From Azospirillum brasilense (lineage in GTDB: Bacteria > Pseudomonadota > Alphaproteobacteria > Azospirillales > Azospirillaceae): a DNA stretch of 64,000 nt. The DNA lies in assembly GCF_022023855.1 (NCBI RefSeq), contig NZ_CP059451.1:186001-250000 (forward strand), read 5' to 3'. The translations under genes and the position numbers were made by a program. Below the pieces are notes generated by a model. That model ran no database searches. It was not told the origin of the DNA and saw only the letters and a list, made by a program, of their open reading frames with translations. Position 1 is the stretch's first letter; each line of letters begins with the position of its first letter. Below are positions 54,088 to 63,062 of this stretch, in pieces.

Positions 54088-56322
54088 ATGCTGTCCCAAC
54101 ATCTGGAAAATCGCAGGCAAAGTCAATCGGCTGACCAGCCGGATGGCTCGTCGGGGCAGCAATCGCATGGGGTGCTGTTTTCCAGCGGTGTGTCGGCATT
54201 TACGCCGCGCGATCTGCTGATTCTCGCTTTTTATCACAAGCGCATTATCCTGATTGTCGCTCTTCTTTCAATCATTGCCGGGCTGACCGCCGCGACCTAT
54301 GCGCGCACGCGCTACGCCGCGGAAAGTCTCGTTATGATGATGATCGACCGCGCGCATGCGGGGATCAGCGACGTGGCCGGGACCCTGCCCTCCATCCTGT
54401 CGATCGACGGGCTGAAGTCGGTGGACAGCGAGATCCGCATCCTGGAAAGCCGCCGGGTGATCGAGGACACGCTGAGCGCGCTGGGCCCCGTCACCCTGTT
54501 CCCGGAAATCGCGCGCCCGCGCCTCTTTGGCCTTCTGCCCGCCGACAGCCCGCAGGACCAGCTCGAAAAGGCCATCGACAAGTTCAAGCGCCGCCTTCAG
54601 GTGGAGCAGCAATCCTCCTCCAACATCGTGCGCCTCAGCTTCAGCCACGAGGACCCGGACCTCGCCGCAGACACCGTCAATGCCCTGGCCGACGCCTACC
54701 TGAAGCGCCGCCGCGCGATCTTCGACATCCCGCGCTCGCCCTTCCTCGCCTCCGAACTGGCGCGCCACTCCGACCAGCTGAAGAGCCTCGAGGGGCAGAT
54801 CCAGGCGCTGAAGTCCGAGTACGACATCGTCGACCTCGGGCAGGAAAGCCTGCTCGCCGCCAACCAGGTGGACAGCATCGTGCAGCGCCGCCGGCAGACC
54901 CAGGAGCGCCAGGCGGCCCTCCAGGCAGAGGTCACGGCGGCCAAGAAGCGGCTCGCCGCCCTGCCGGAGCGGGTGTTCGACTTCCGGGAGCAGAGCAACC
55001 AGACCCAGAACGACGACGACCGCAACGTGCTGCTCCGCCTGGAGCTGGAGCGCGACCGGATGGCCTCGCAGTTCCTGCCGGACTACCCGCCCCTCCAGGA
55101 GCTGGAGCGGAAGATCCGGACGGTCCGGCAGTCGATGAAGGGCGGCGACAAGCCGGTCTACAACACCACGCGCGAGGTCCGCAACCCGTCCATCCCCTTC
55201 CTGAACAACCATCTGCTGACACTGGAGATCGAGCAGGACGCGGTGGCCCGGCAGCTCGACGAGCTGAACCGCCAGCACACGGTGGCGGTGGAGAAGGTCG
55301 GGCGCCTGCGTAAGGCGGAAAGCGAGCTGCGCGACCTGGAGCGCACGCGCGGCGTGATGGAGGACATCTACCGCGACTACGCCCAGCGCACCGAGGCCGC
55401 CCGCGCCGAGGAGGAGGCCGCCAAGGTGCGCTTCTCCAACGTCCGCGTCGTGCAGCCGGCGGTGGCCCCGGCGACCGGGACGAGCATGGCGCCGAGCTTC
55501 ATCATCGCCGGTCTGGTCGGCGGCATCCTGCTGGGCGGGGCGGCGGGCGTGCTGGCGACATGGCTGCGCCAAGTCTACATCCTGCCGCACGAGATCGAGC
55601 GCGACCTGGGCGTCCCGGCCATCGCCAGCTTCTCCGACACCGACGGCGAGCTGGTGTCCCCCGGCGCCCAGCAGGAGCTGATCCATCTGGCCGCCCAGCT
55701 GCGCGACCATGGCCTGGACGACCAGCCGATGGCCCTGATCCAGTTCGTGACCGCCAACGAGGGCGACGGCGACGCCGTCGTGGCGCGCGGGCTGGCGCTG
55801 GAATTCGCCAAGGGGCGGGGCCTGCGGACGCTGGTCATCGACCTCTGCGGCGACGGCACCGGGCAGCTGGCGGCGATCAACGCAGGCGCCGACGGCGAGG
55901 CGGCCGGGGAAGCGGACAACGGAGCCGGCGAGCGGCTGCCGACCATCGAGCCGCAGGGCACCGGCGACCTCGAAGCGCTGCCCTCCGCCGTGCCGTTGCT
56001 CTGGGTGTCGCGGCAGGCGACGGGATCGGCGCTGGGCAGCCTGCGCACCCCCATCGCCCAGTCACGCCAGATGCTGGAGCGGCTGAATCAACGCTTTGAC
56101 ATCATTTTGATTCTGTCGCCGCCGATCGGGAACAGCCATCTTGCCCGCCGGCTGTCGCCGATGGTGGATGCGAACATCCTGGTCGCCCGCGCCGAGCACA
56201 CCCGTGCGCCGGTCGCCGCCCGGATGCGCGACTCCATCCTCGCGTCCGGCGGCGACATCGTCGGCTTGGTGCTGACCGGCCGTCACTTCCACATTCCCCA
56301 GGTGATCTACCGATGGCTGTGA
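54088..56322 (+). CDS. Polysaccharide chain-length / export co-polymerase (PCP-2a, GumC-like) with degenerate kinase domain
   Basis: A 744-residue inner-membrane protein. Wzz domain with a first membrane segment (~52-70, IILIVALLSIIAGLTAATYA), a long periplasmic coiled coil (~180-440), and a second membrane segment (~470-492, PSFIIAGLVGGILLGGAAGV). The C-terminal ~230 residues look like the CpsD/Wzc ATPase fold, but Walker A is TANEGDGDAVVA instead of GxGKT/S and Walker A' is LVIDLCGDG. The domain is therefore probably inactive, and there is no C-terminal Tyr cluster. Operates with the Wza-like exporter encoded next (10-nt overlap). Confidence 0.88.
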   Translation: MLSQHLENRRQSQSADQPDGSSGQQSHGVLFSSGVSAFTPRDLLILAFYHKRIILIVALLSIIAGLTAATYARTRYAAESLVMMMIDRAHAGISDVAGTLPSILSIDGLKSVDSEIRILESRRVIEDTLSALGPVTLFPEIARPRLFGLLPADSPQDQLEKAIDKFKRRLQVEQQSSSNIVRLSFSHEDPDLAADTVNALADAYLKRRRAIFDIPRSPFLASELARHSDQLKSLEGQIQALKSEYDIVDLGQESLLAANQVDSIVQRRRQTQERQAALQAEVTAAKKRLAALPERVFDFREQSNQTQNDDDRNVLLRLELERDRMASQFLPDYPPLQELERKIRTVRQSMKGGDKPVYNTTREVRNPSIPFLNNHLLTLEIEQDAVARQLDELNRQHTVAVEKVGRLRKAESELRDLERTRGVMEDIYRDYAQRTEAARAEEEAAKVRFSNVRVVQPAVAPATGTSMAPSFIIAGLVGGILLGGAAGVLATWLRQVYILPHEIERDLGVPAIASFSDTDGELVSPGAQQELIHLAAQLRDHGLDDQPMALIQFVTANEGDGDAVVARGLALEFAKGRGLRTLVIDLCGDGTGQLAAINAGADGEAAGEADNGAGERLPTIEPQGTGDLEALPSAVPLLWVSRQATGSALGSLRTPIAQSRQMLERLNQRFDIILILSPPIGNSHLARRLSPMVDANILVARAEHTRAPVAARMRDSILASGGDIVGLVLTGRHFHIPQVIYRWL

Positions 56323-57053
56323 TGCGGATGGCCGCGATGCGGGGCTTCCTGTTGGCGGCGTTGCTGGCGCTCGGCGCGTGCACCGGCCAGTCGTTGACTC
56401 CAAAGGAAGCGATGCCCGAGGGCTTCGCCCGCTGGGAGGACTCCACCCCGCCCTACCGGCTGGGTCCGGGCGACCGCTTCCAGGTCAAGTTCATGCTCGC
56501 CCCCGACATGGACGAGGAGGTGATGATCGGTCCTGACGGTTCCGCCGGGCTGCGCATGGCCGGGCAGGTCGACGCCGCCGGGCTGACGCCGGGCGAGCTG
56601 GCCACCGTGGTCGAGACGCGCGCGCGGCGTTGGATGCGCGCCCCGCAGGTCAGCATCGGGCTGAAGGAGACCCCGTCGAACCGCGCCTACATCGGTGGCG
56701 CCGTCGCCCGCCCCGGCACCTACCTGTTGAACGGCCGCATCGGCGTGATGGAGGTGATCATGCTGGCCGGTGGTTTCGACCGCGAGGCGCGGTACGAGGA
56801 GGTGGTGCTGATCCGCCGCAACCCCGAGAACAAGCCGATGCTGCGCACCATCGACACCCGGCGGTTCATCGAGACCGGGGCAGCGGTCGGCGACGTGCCG
56901 CTGGTCGCCGGCGACATCCTGTTCGTGCCGCGCAGTTCCATCGCCGAGACCGGCCTGTGGGTCGAGCAGTTCATCAACCGCGTCGTGCCGTTCGAGCGCA
57001 CGTTCAACTACACGATCAGCCGTCAAACCGGCGCGATCACGACCTTCCCATGA
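56313..57053 (+). CDS. Wza-like polysaccharide export lipoprotein
   Basis: A 246-residue protein. Lipobox LLALGAC gives an N-terminal acylated Cys at residue ~23. Poly_export domain YRLGPGDRFQVKFMLAPDMD, then SLBB-type segments AYIGGAVARPGTYLLNGRIG and VPLVAGDILFVPRSS. It forms the outer-membrane channel. Short compared with Wza (~380). Confidence 0.9.
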   Translation: MAVMRMAAMRGFLLAALLALGACTGQSLTPKEAMPEGFARWEDSTPPYRLGPGDRFQVKFMLAPDMDEEVMIGPDGSAGLRMAGQVDAAGLTPGELATVVETRARRWMRAPQVSIGLKETPSNRAYIGGAVARPGTYLLNGRIGVMEVIMLAGGFDREARYEEVVLIRRNPENKPMLRTIDTRRFIETGAAVGDVPLVAGDILFVPRSSIAETGLWVEQFINRVVPFERTFNYTISRQTGAITTFP

Positions 57054-57862
57054 TGAAGTCCCAGACCGAACCGGGGCGGGGGCACCCGACGGACACCGTC
57101 TTTGGGGTCGCCATCACCCGCCTCGACGTGGCCGGTGCCGCCCAGGCCATCGACGGGCGTGCGCCGGGGGAGCCCTTCGCCTACGTCGTGACGCCGAATG
57201 CGCAGCATGTGGTGCGGCTTCACCGCGGCGACGACGCCCAGTTCCGCGCCGCCTACGACGACGCGTGGCTGCGGCTGTGCGACAGCCAGATCATGCGGCA
57301 CCTGTCCCGGCGGCTGTTCCGCAAGCCGCTGCCCAGCGCCAGCGGCAGCGACCTGACAGCCCACCTGTTCGCGCACGTCATCACGCCGGACGATACCGTC
57401 ACGGTGATCGGCGGCAACGACGAGCTGGAGCGCCGCCTGCGCGACCGCTTCGGCCTGACCCGGCTGGCCCGGCACGAGCCGCCGATGGGCTTCTCCGCCG
57501 ACCCGCGGGAGGTCGAGCGCTGCGTCCGCTTCGTGCTGGACCACCCGGCCCGCTTCGTCTTCCTGGCGGTCGGCGCGCCGCAGTCGGAGTGCCTGTCGCT
57601 GGCCATCCGGAACACCGGACAGGCCACCGGCGTCGGACTGTGCGTCGGCAGCTCGCTTCTGTTCGTGACGGGACTGGTCGAACGCGCGCCGCCGCTGTTC
57701 CGCCGCTTCGCCCTGGAATGGCTGTACCGGCTGGCCCAGAACCCGCGCGGCCACGCCCGGCGGGTCTTCGTGGACTCCCTGCCGCTGCTCGGCATCGCGC
57801 TGTCGGCCTGGTGGTCGGAGCAGCGGAGTCAGGCGCGCCCGAAGCCGGCGGCGCGCCCATGA
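57050..57862 (+). CDS. WecG/TagA/CpsF-family glycosyltransferase
   Basis: A 270-residue protein. TPNAQHVVRLHRGDDAQFRA, RLCDSQIMRHLSRRLF in place of the usual DGxG motif, PMGFSADPREVERCVRFVL, and FVFLAVGAPQSECLSLAIR (normal family motif GxPxQE). Adds one sugar to the lipid-linked repeat unit. ATGA overlaps on both sides make it part of a tight operon. Confidence 0.85.
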   Translation: MMKSQTEPGRGHPTDTVFGVAITRLDVAGAAQAIDGRAPGEPFAYVVTPNAQHVVRLHRGDDAQFRAAYDDAWLRLCDSQIMRHLSRRLFRKPLPSASGSDLTAHLFAHVITPDDTVTVIGGNDELERRLRDRFGLTRLARHEPPMGFSADPREVERCVRFVLDHPARFVFLAVGAPQSECLSLAIRNTGQATGVGLCVGSSLLFVTGLVERAPPLFRRFALEWLYRLAQNPRGHARRVFVDSLPLLGIALSAWWSEQRSQARPKPAARP

Positions 57863-59181
57863 TCGTCGAGCTGGGAGCCCGGCAGCGCGGCCGCATCCTG
57901 TCGCCCGTCCGGGTGGCGGCGCCCCGCCGTTCCCAGCACCGCTCCCTGACGGTGATGATCCTGCTGGCGGTGCTGCCCCTGTTCGGGCAGAGCTTCCATT
58001 ATCTGGTCGATATCCCGCCGCTTTACGCCCTGTCGAAAAGCTGGCCGGTCCTGACCATCCCGCTCGCCGTCTACGCGTTGGCGCAGATCGAGCTGCCGTT
58101 CAAGTCGCTGTGCATCGCCCTGCTCGCCTACCTCGTGGCGATCACCCCGGCGGTGTCCATGGTCCAGCTCGGCAACGGGCTGACCGATGCGATGGCGACC
58201 ACGGTCAAGGTCTGGCCCTTCGCCTACTACTTCTCCCTCGCCGCCCTTCTGACGCTGCTGCGCCCGACGCTGCCGCAGGTGCGCGGCGCGCTGATCGCGC
58301 TCGGCGCCGGCACCTTCGTCATCATGCTCGCTTTGTGGCTGGTCCTCCCGCCGGAGGCCTACGCCACCGACCCGCTGAAGAGCAAACTGTTGATGTACGA
58401 CGTCGAGCGCGGACCGCGCATCTTCATGCCGATGTTCTTCGGCGTGCTGTTCCTTTTCTACCTGTCCCGGCAGTTCTGCGCGTACCGGGAATGGTGGACC
58501 ATCCCGCTGCTGCTGATCGGGCTGCTGCTGATGGTCCTGATCTACAAGCAGCGCACGGCTCTGGGCAGCGTGGTCCTGGTGGTCGGCTTCGCCATGATCA
58601 CCTCGGCGCGCGGCTGGTGGCGGATCCTGGCGGTCGGCATGGCCCTGCTGACGACCGTCGCCCTGGCCGCCGTCTACAGCGCGGACCTCGCCAGCCGGGC
58701 CGAGCAGATGCTCGGCGCCTCCCTGTCGATCCGGCAGAACTCCATCGTTCTGGCGCTCGACTTCCTGGAGGTGACGCCGTTGCGTTGGTTGCTGGGGGTG
58801 GGCGCCGTCACCCGCTTCAGCAACGTGACCCTGGCGGACATACTGGGCAACAACCAATTCTATCTCGCCGACATCGGCTGGATCGGCATCGTCTTCGAAT
58901 ACGGCGTCATCGGCGCGGTGCTGATCGCGGCCTTCTACGTCGCGGCACTGCGCAGCGCCCGCAAGGCCGCCACCGGCGACGATCCCATGACCCAGGCGCT
59001 GGGCGATTACGTCCTGTTCGCCCTGGCGACCTCGACCATCTACTCCGTCGTCTTCACGCCCGGCGAGGTCGCCAGCGTGATGGCGCTCGCCCTCTACTGG
59101 CGCAACGCCCGCCGGCAGGCCGGCGCCCAGCGCCCCCTTCACTCACCGAAACGCCCGCTCTTCGGCATGGGAAGACCATGA
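57859..59181 (+). CDS. O-antigen ligase / Wzy-type polymerase
   Basis: A 440-residue protein with ~11 membrane segments (for example AMATTVKVWPFAYYFSLAAL, ALGSVVLVVGFAMITSARGW). The long loop with GVGAVTRFSNVTLADILGNN and FYLADIGWIGIVFEYGVIGA fits the Wzy_C-like region. Likely polymerises flipped units in the periplasm. Starts inside the ATGA overlap with the previous gene. Confidence 0.8.
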   Translation: MIVELGARQRGRILSPVRVAAPRRSQHRSLTVMILLAVLPLFGQSFHYLVDIPPLYALSKSWPVLTIPLAVYALAQIELPFKSLCIALLAYLVAITPAVSMVQLGNGLTDAMATTVKVWPFAYYFSLAALLTLLRPTLPQVRGALIALGAGTFVIMLALWLVLPPEAYATDPLKSKLLMYDVERGPRIFMPMFFGVLFLFYLSRQFCAYREWWTIPLLLIGLLLMVLIYKQRTALGSVVLVVGFAMITSARGWWRILAVGMALLTTVALAAVYSADLASRAEQMLGASLSIRQNSIVLALDFLEVTPLRWLLGVGAVTRFSNVTLADILGNNQFYLADIGWIGIVFEYGVIGAVLIAAFYVAALRSARKAATGDDPMTQALGDYVLFALATSTIYSVVFTPGEVASVMALALYWRNARRQAGAQRPLHSPKRPLFGMGRP

Positions 59182-59431
59182 CCGCCGTCTCCGCATCCCC
59201 AGCCTTGTTCCGCCGTCTGATCGCCATGCATGGCGGGAATCCCCAATCATGAGCATGACCAATGAACCGCAAGGCACGCGCAGCAGGATCATCACGCTAC
59301 GCCTCTCCGGAAAACTTCAAAATGCGACAGAATTGCGAAATCCGGTTGTGACTCTTTGTCGAAATTTATCGCCCTGGCGTCGCCAATGCTGGCTTAAGCC
59401 ATTTTAAATAGTGTGATAGTAAGAGGTCATC
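59178..59431 (+). other. Two tiny coupled ORFs and the next promoter
   Basis: An ORF of 24 codons (59178-59252) starts in an ATGA overlap with the polymerase stop, and a 52-codon ORF (59249-59407, TRSRIITLRLSGKLQNATEL) starts in an ATGA overlap with the first. Neither is recognisable. The AT-rich end (59320-59431) can hold a promoter for the methyltransferase. Confidence 0.3.
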
Positions 59432-60280
59432 ATGTCACCTCAACCCCCAATAGCATTTTCGCCGCCGCTGCACCGCTACGTGCATGGCGGCCATCGCCGT
59501 GTGGACGGCTGGCTGTCGAGCCTGGATGCCAACCTGATCGCCACGGTCGGAGTCTGGCAGAGCGCCCAGGGCGTGGCGGGGAGCGTCGGCGAGATCGGCG
59601 TCCATCACGGACGGCTGTTCATCCTGCTGGCGCTGGTGCGCCAAGCCGGTGAGCGGGCCTTCGCCATCGATCTGTTCGACGACCAGCAGTTCAACATCGA
59701 CCAGTCGGGGCAAGGCGACGAGACGGCCTTCCGCGCCAACCTCGTCCGCTTCGGAATCGAACCGGCGTCGGTCGAGGTGGTCAAGGGCAACTCAACGACT
59801 CTCGCCTGGACCGGCCTCGCCGGCCGGCTGGGTCCTGCGGTCCGCCTGTTCAGCATCGACGGCGGCCACACCGCCGACATCACGCGCCACGACCTGGGCA
59901 TCGCCGACGACAGTTTGGGCGATGGCGGGGTGATCGTCCTCGACGACTACTTCAACCCGGAATTCCCCGCCGTGTCCGAAGGCATGTGCCGCTTCATGGC
60001 CGAACGGCCGGGAGCCCTGGCGCCCTTCGCCATCGGCGACAACAAGCTGCTTCTGGCACGCCCAGACTGGGCGGAGCGCTACCGCGCCATGTTGGTCGGT
60101 GCGATGGCTTCGCGCCATTACGTACGCGACACCGAGTTGTTCGGGCAGCCCGTCACCGTGTTCCGCACGCCGCGGACGCCGATGCAGTTCATCCGGCAGA
60201 CCGGCCTGACCCGCCGGCTTCGCTCCCATCCGCTGGGACAGGCGTTGAAGCCGATCATCCGCCGCTTCGTGCAGGGGTAA
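59432..60280 (+). CDS. Class I SAM-dependent methyltransferase, Methyltransf_24-like
   Basis: A 282-residue protein. GSVGEIGVHHGRLFILLALV is the SAM motif I, AFAIDLFDDQQFNIDQSG follows, and VRLFSIDGGHTADITRHDLG and GGVIVLDDYFNPEFPAVSEG give the acidic metal/active-site strands. Similar proteins sit in polysaccharide clusters and modify sugars. AAGAGG lies 5-6 nt before the ATG. Confidence 0.82.
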   Translation: MSPQPPIAFSPPLHRYVHGGHRRVDGWLSSLDANLIATVGVWQSAQGVAGSVGEIGVHHGRLFILLALVRQAGERAFAIDLFDDQQFNIDQSGQGDETAFRANLVRFGIEPASVEVVKGNSTTLAWTGLAGRLGPAVRLFSIDGGHTADITRHDLGIADDSLGDGGVIVLDDYFNPEFPAVSEGMCRFMAERPGALAPFAIGDNKLLLARPDWAERYRAMLVGAMASRHYVRDTELFGQPVTVFRTPRTPMQFIRQTGLTRRLRSHPLGQALKPIIRRFVQG

Positions 60281-60289
60281 GAGACCGCC

Positions 60290-61870
60290 ATGCGCGACGA
60301 CGTGCAGGTCCGTTTTCCGGCTGAGGAGCGAAGCGCTGTTCCGGACCCTGCCGCGTCGCCGCCAGACGTCCAGCCGGAGGGTGAGCCGGACAGCGCGCCA
60401 CCTCCCAGCGACTTCGCCGGTGCGCGGGATGGCTGGCTGCACTGGACGCATGGACTGGTCAATCGGCTGGTGAAGGGGGCGGACGGGTTCCTTCTGTTGC
60501 TCGCCGGCCTGGCCGCCTGGGCCACCTGGGCCACCTGGGCCGCCCAAACGGACGAGACGTCGCTTGACGACGGCCGACTGCTCATCCAGGCGGTCATTTT
60601 CACGGCCGTCACGCTTGGCGTCTATCTGCGCGCCATGACCACCATCGGCGCCTACCGTGTCGAAAACTACCGGCACTGGGGGAAGTCGCTGTTGGACGTG
60701 GTCGGAGGCCTGCTGCCGGCCGGCACCGTCCTCTCCCTGCTCGTCTGGGCCTTCTTGCCGGAGGTCGGCCCGTCGGACATGCTCGCCCTGTGGGGTGGGA
60801 CGGCGCTCGCCTGTCTCGGGCTGGGCCGTGTGGTGGCGGCGCAGGGCGTGCGCCTTCTGGAGGAGCGCGGGGTGCTGCGCCGCCGGATCGTCATCCTGGG
60901 CGCGACCGACGTCGCGGAGCGGATGATCGCGCATCTGGCCCTGCCGGAACACCGGGCGAACTACAGCATCCTCGGCCTGTTCGACGACCGTGACAGCGGC
61001 CGCCGGCCCGCGTCCCTGGCCGGCCTCCCGGTGTCCGGCGACCTGACAGACTTCAAGCGCTTCCTGCCGGACAACCGCGTGGACATGGTCGTTATCGCCC
61101 TGCCCTGGCGGGCGGCGATGCGCATCCACAGCCTGCGCATGCAGCTTCAGATGATCTCCCTCGACATCCTGATTCCGCTGGACGAGGAGAGCATCCGGCT
61201 GCGGCTCGCCAACCTGCGGCACATCGGCGACATCCCGGCCCTGCTGGTGATGCGGCAGCCGCTGCGCGGCATGCAGATCATCGTGAAGCGGATCGAGGAC
61301 GTCGTCGTCGCAGGCCTCGGCCTGCTCGTCGCCTCGCCCTTCATGCTGGCCGCGGCCATCGCGGTCCGCCTGGACTCGCCGGGGCCGATCATCTTCCGGC
61401 AGACCCGCGTGGGCTTCAACAACCGCCCCTTCACGATGCTGAAGTTCCGCACGATGAAGGTGGACGACAGCGACGACGGCGCCGTCGGCACCAGCCGCGA
61501 CAACCCGCGGATCACCCGCGTCGGCCGCTTTCTCCGCCGGACGAGCATCGACGAGCTTCCCCAGCTCTTCAACGTGCTGGCCGGCGACATGTCGGTGGTC
61601 GGCCCGCGCGCCCATGTCCCGAACATGCGGGTCGGCAACCAGCGCTACGCCGAGGTGGCGCGCGAATACGCGGCGCGCAGCCGCGTCAAGCCGGGGATCA
61701 CCGGCTGGGCCCAGATCAACGGCATGCGCGGCGGCATCCACACGGTCGAGAAGGCGCGCGTCGGGGTTGACATGGACATCCACTATATCGAGAACTGGTC
61801 GCTATGGCTCGATGCGAAAATCATCATCAGCACCGTGACCACCGGCCTGTTCGGGCGCGACGTGTTCTAG
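60290..61870 (+). CDS. WcaJ-type undecaprenyl-phosphate sugar-1-phosphate transferase
   Basis: A 526-residue protein. N-terminal ~75 residues polar, then about four membrane segments, a CoA-binding-like Rossmann domain (VILGATDVAERMIAHLALPE), one more membrane segment (VVVAGLGLLVASPFMLAAAI), and the catalytic domain: RLDSPGPIIFRQTRVGFNNR, FTMLKFRTMKVDD, RFLRRTSIDELPQLFNVLAG and RSRVKPGITGWAQINGMRGG. It starts repeat-unit assembly on the lipid carrier. A run of 9-bp repeats codes WATWATWAA near residue 80. Confidence 0.93.
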   Translation: MRDDVQVRFPAEERSAVPDPAASPPDVQPEGEPDSAPPPSDFAGARDGWLHWTHGLVNRLVKGADGFLLLLAGLAAWATWATWAAQTDETSLDDGRLLIQAVIFTAVTLGVYLRAMTTIGAYRVENYRHWGKSLLDVVGGLLPAGTVLSLLVWAFLPEVGPSDMLALWGGTALACLGLGRVVAAQGVRLLEERGVLRRRIVILGATDVAERMIAHLALPEHRANYSILGLFDDRDSGRRPASLAGLPVSGDLTDFKRFLPDNRVDMVVIALPWRAAMRIHSLRMQLQMISLDILIPLDEESIRLRLANLRHIGDIPALLVMRQPLRGMQIIVKRIEDVVVAGLGLLVASPFMLAAAIAVRLDSPGPIIFRQTRVGFNNRPFTMLKFRTMKVDDSDDGAVGTSRDNPRITRVGRFLRRTSIDELPQLFNVLAGDMSVVGPRAHVPNMRVGNQRYAEVAREYAARSRVKPGITGWAQINGMRGGIHTVEKARVGVDMDIHYIENWSLWLDAKIIISTVTTGLFGRDVF

Positions 61871-62862
61871 GATTCCTGGCGCTCGCCGTCGGGCTGCTGG
61901 CGGGTGGCATGGTGGGTGGCATGGCGGACGCGAAAGCGGACGGGCTGCCGGCGCGCCCCCTGCTCGTCTATCACGACAGCTGGTACGAGCGCCCGGCCAC
62001 CGGCCCGGCCGCGACGACGCTGGCGACTCTCCCCGGCTACATGAATCTGGTCGCCCTGTCCTTCGTCCGGCCGGACGCCGCCTATCCCGGCCGCCTCGAC
62101 CTCAAGGGGACCGGGCTGCAATACGGCTTTTCCGGCACGGTGCTGAGGGACGCCATCACGCTTCTGAAGCAGCGCCAGCCGGACACCCGCGTGCTGCTCG
62201 CCGTCGGCGGGGCCAACTACGCCAATTGGGACGCGCTGAATCTCGACGCGCTGGTGCGGCTGGTCCACGATCTCGGGGTCGACGGGATCGATCTGGATTT
62301 CGAGCCGGTGTCCCCCGGCTGCTCCGTCCGGGGGCGGGTGCGCTGCCTGTCCGACGCGGCCTGGCTGGATCTGGTCGCGCGCTTTCGCGAAGCCTTCCCG
62401 CGCCCCCTGCTGCTGACCGTGCCGGGCTGGAGCATCGGGGCGTATGGCGAGGGCGCGTTCCGGGACGCCCAGCCGCGCGGCCCCCACACCGGGTCGATCC
62501 TCAACCTGCTGCGTTCCCCGCAGGCGGCGGCGATCGACCTCGTCTCCATCATGGCCTACGAGGCCGGCCCGACCTTCGATCCCTGGCAGGCCTGGCAGGC
62601 TTACCGGCAGGTCTGGAAGGGGCCCCTCGCCCTCGGCGTCCAAGTGCCGCCGAGCCAGCTCGGCGGGCCGACCTACACGGTGCCGCTGGCGGAACAGCTC
62701 GCGCGGAACGTCGCGCAGGACCCGCAGGGCGGCATGATGCTCTACCCGCTGCTGGGGCGTCCGCCCGGCACGGTCGGTCCGGACAATCCGGACGGCCGCT
62801 TGCTGTCCCAGGCGCTGTGCCGCGGGTTGGGCCTCGACGGCTGCTCCGAGACGCTGCGCTGA
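61804..62862 (+). CDS. Secreted glycoside hydrolase family 18 protein
   Basis: A 352-residue protein. The signal peptide has a long basic/His-rich front and the core VLGFLALAVGLLAGGMVGGM. The GH18 active site DGIDLDFEP (DxxDxDxE) is intact; LLAVGGANYANWDALNLDAL is the conserved SxGG-type strand; IMAYEAG follows. It overlaps the initiator gene by 67 nt, and no better start keeps the signal peptide. Substrate unknown; as the last gene of the EPS operon it may trim or release the polymer rather than digest chitin. Confidence 0.85.
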   Translation: MARCENHHQHRDHRPVRARRVLGFLALAVGLLAGGMVGGMADAKADGLPARPLLVYHDSWYERPATGPAATTLATLPGYMNLVALSFVRPDAAYPGRLDLKGTGLQYGFSGTVLRDAITLLKQRQPDTRVLLAVGGANYANWDALNLDALVRLVHDLGVDGIDLDFEPVSPGCSVRGRVRCLSDAAWLDLVARFREAFPRPLLLTVPGWSIGAYGEGAFRDAQPRGPHTGSILNLLRSPQAAAIDLVSIMAYEAGPTFDPWQAWQAYRQVWKGPLALGVQVPPSQLGGPTYTVPLAEQLARNVAQDPQGGMMLYPLLGRPPGTVGPDNPDGRLLSQALCRGLGLDGCSETLR

Positions 62863-62995
62863 CAGGTCCCAAGCGGGACGACCGATGCCGCGTGCTTTTG
62901 CACAGGCACGGGGCGTCCTGACTTTCAGACGATCGCCGCGCCCCATCCCCTCACCTGCCCTCATCAAAGATATTTTCCCGGGCCGATGTATAGAT

Positions 62996-63010
62996 TGCGA
63001 ATGATTCGCA
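62996..63010. promoter_or_regulatory. Fur-box-like palindrome before the ECF sigma gene
   Basis: TGCGAAT-G-ATTCGCA is a perfect 7-1-7 palindrome, 52 bp before the sigma-factor ATG, followed by another ATTCG. The shape and place fit iron-responsive (Fur-type) control of fecI-like genes. Confidence 0.7.
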
Positions 63011-63062
63011 TTCGTGCTTAGGAGTGGGTTGCGAGGTTTTGCGAACGGATGTCGTCCACGTC

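Noticed and set aside
54268..55710. 480-codon minus-strand frame inside the chain-length gene
   Set aside because: Antisense shadow of the coiled-coil region; the sense frame has two membrane segments and a family match.
60508..60545. 9-bp repeats in the WcaJ-like gene as a regulatory element
   Set aside because: They are in frame, code WATWATWAA at the edge of a membrane segment, and are most simply explained by local slippage.
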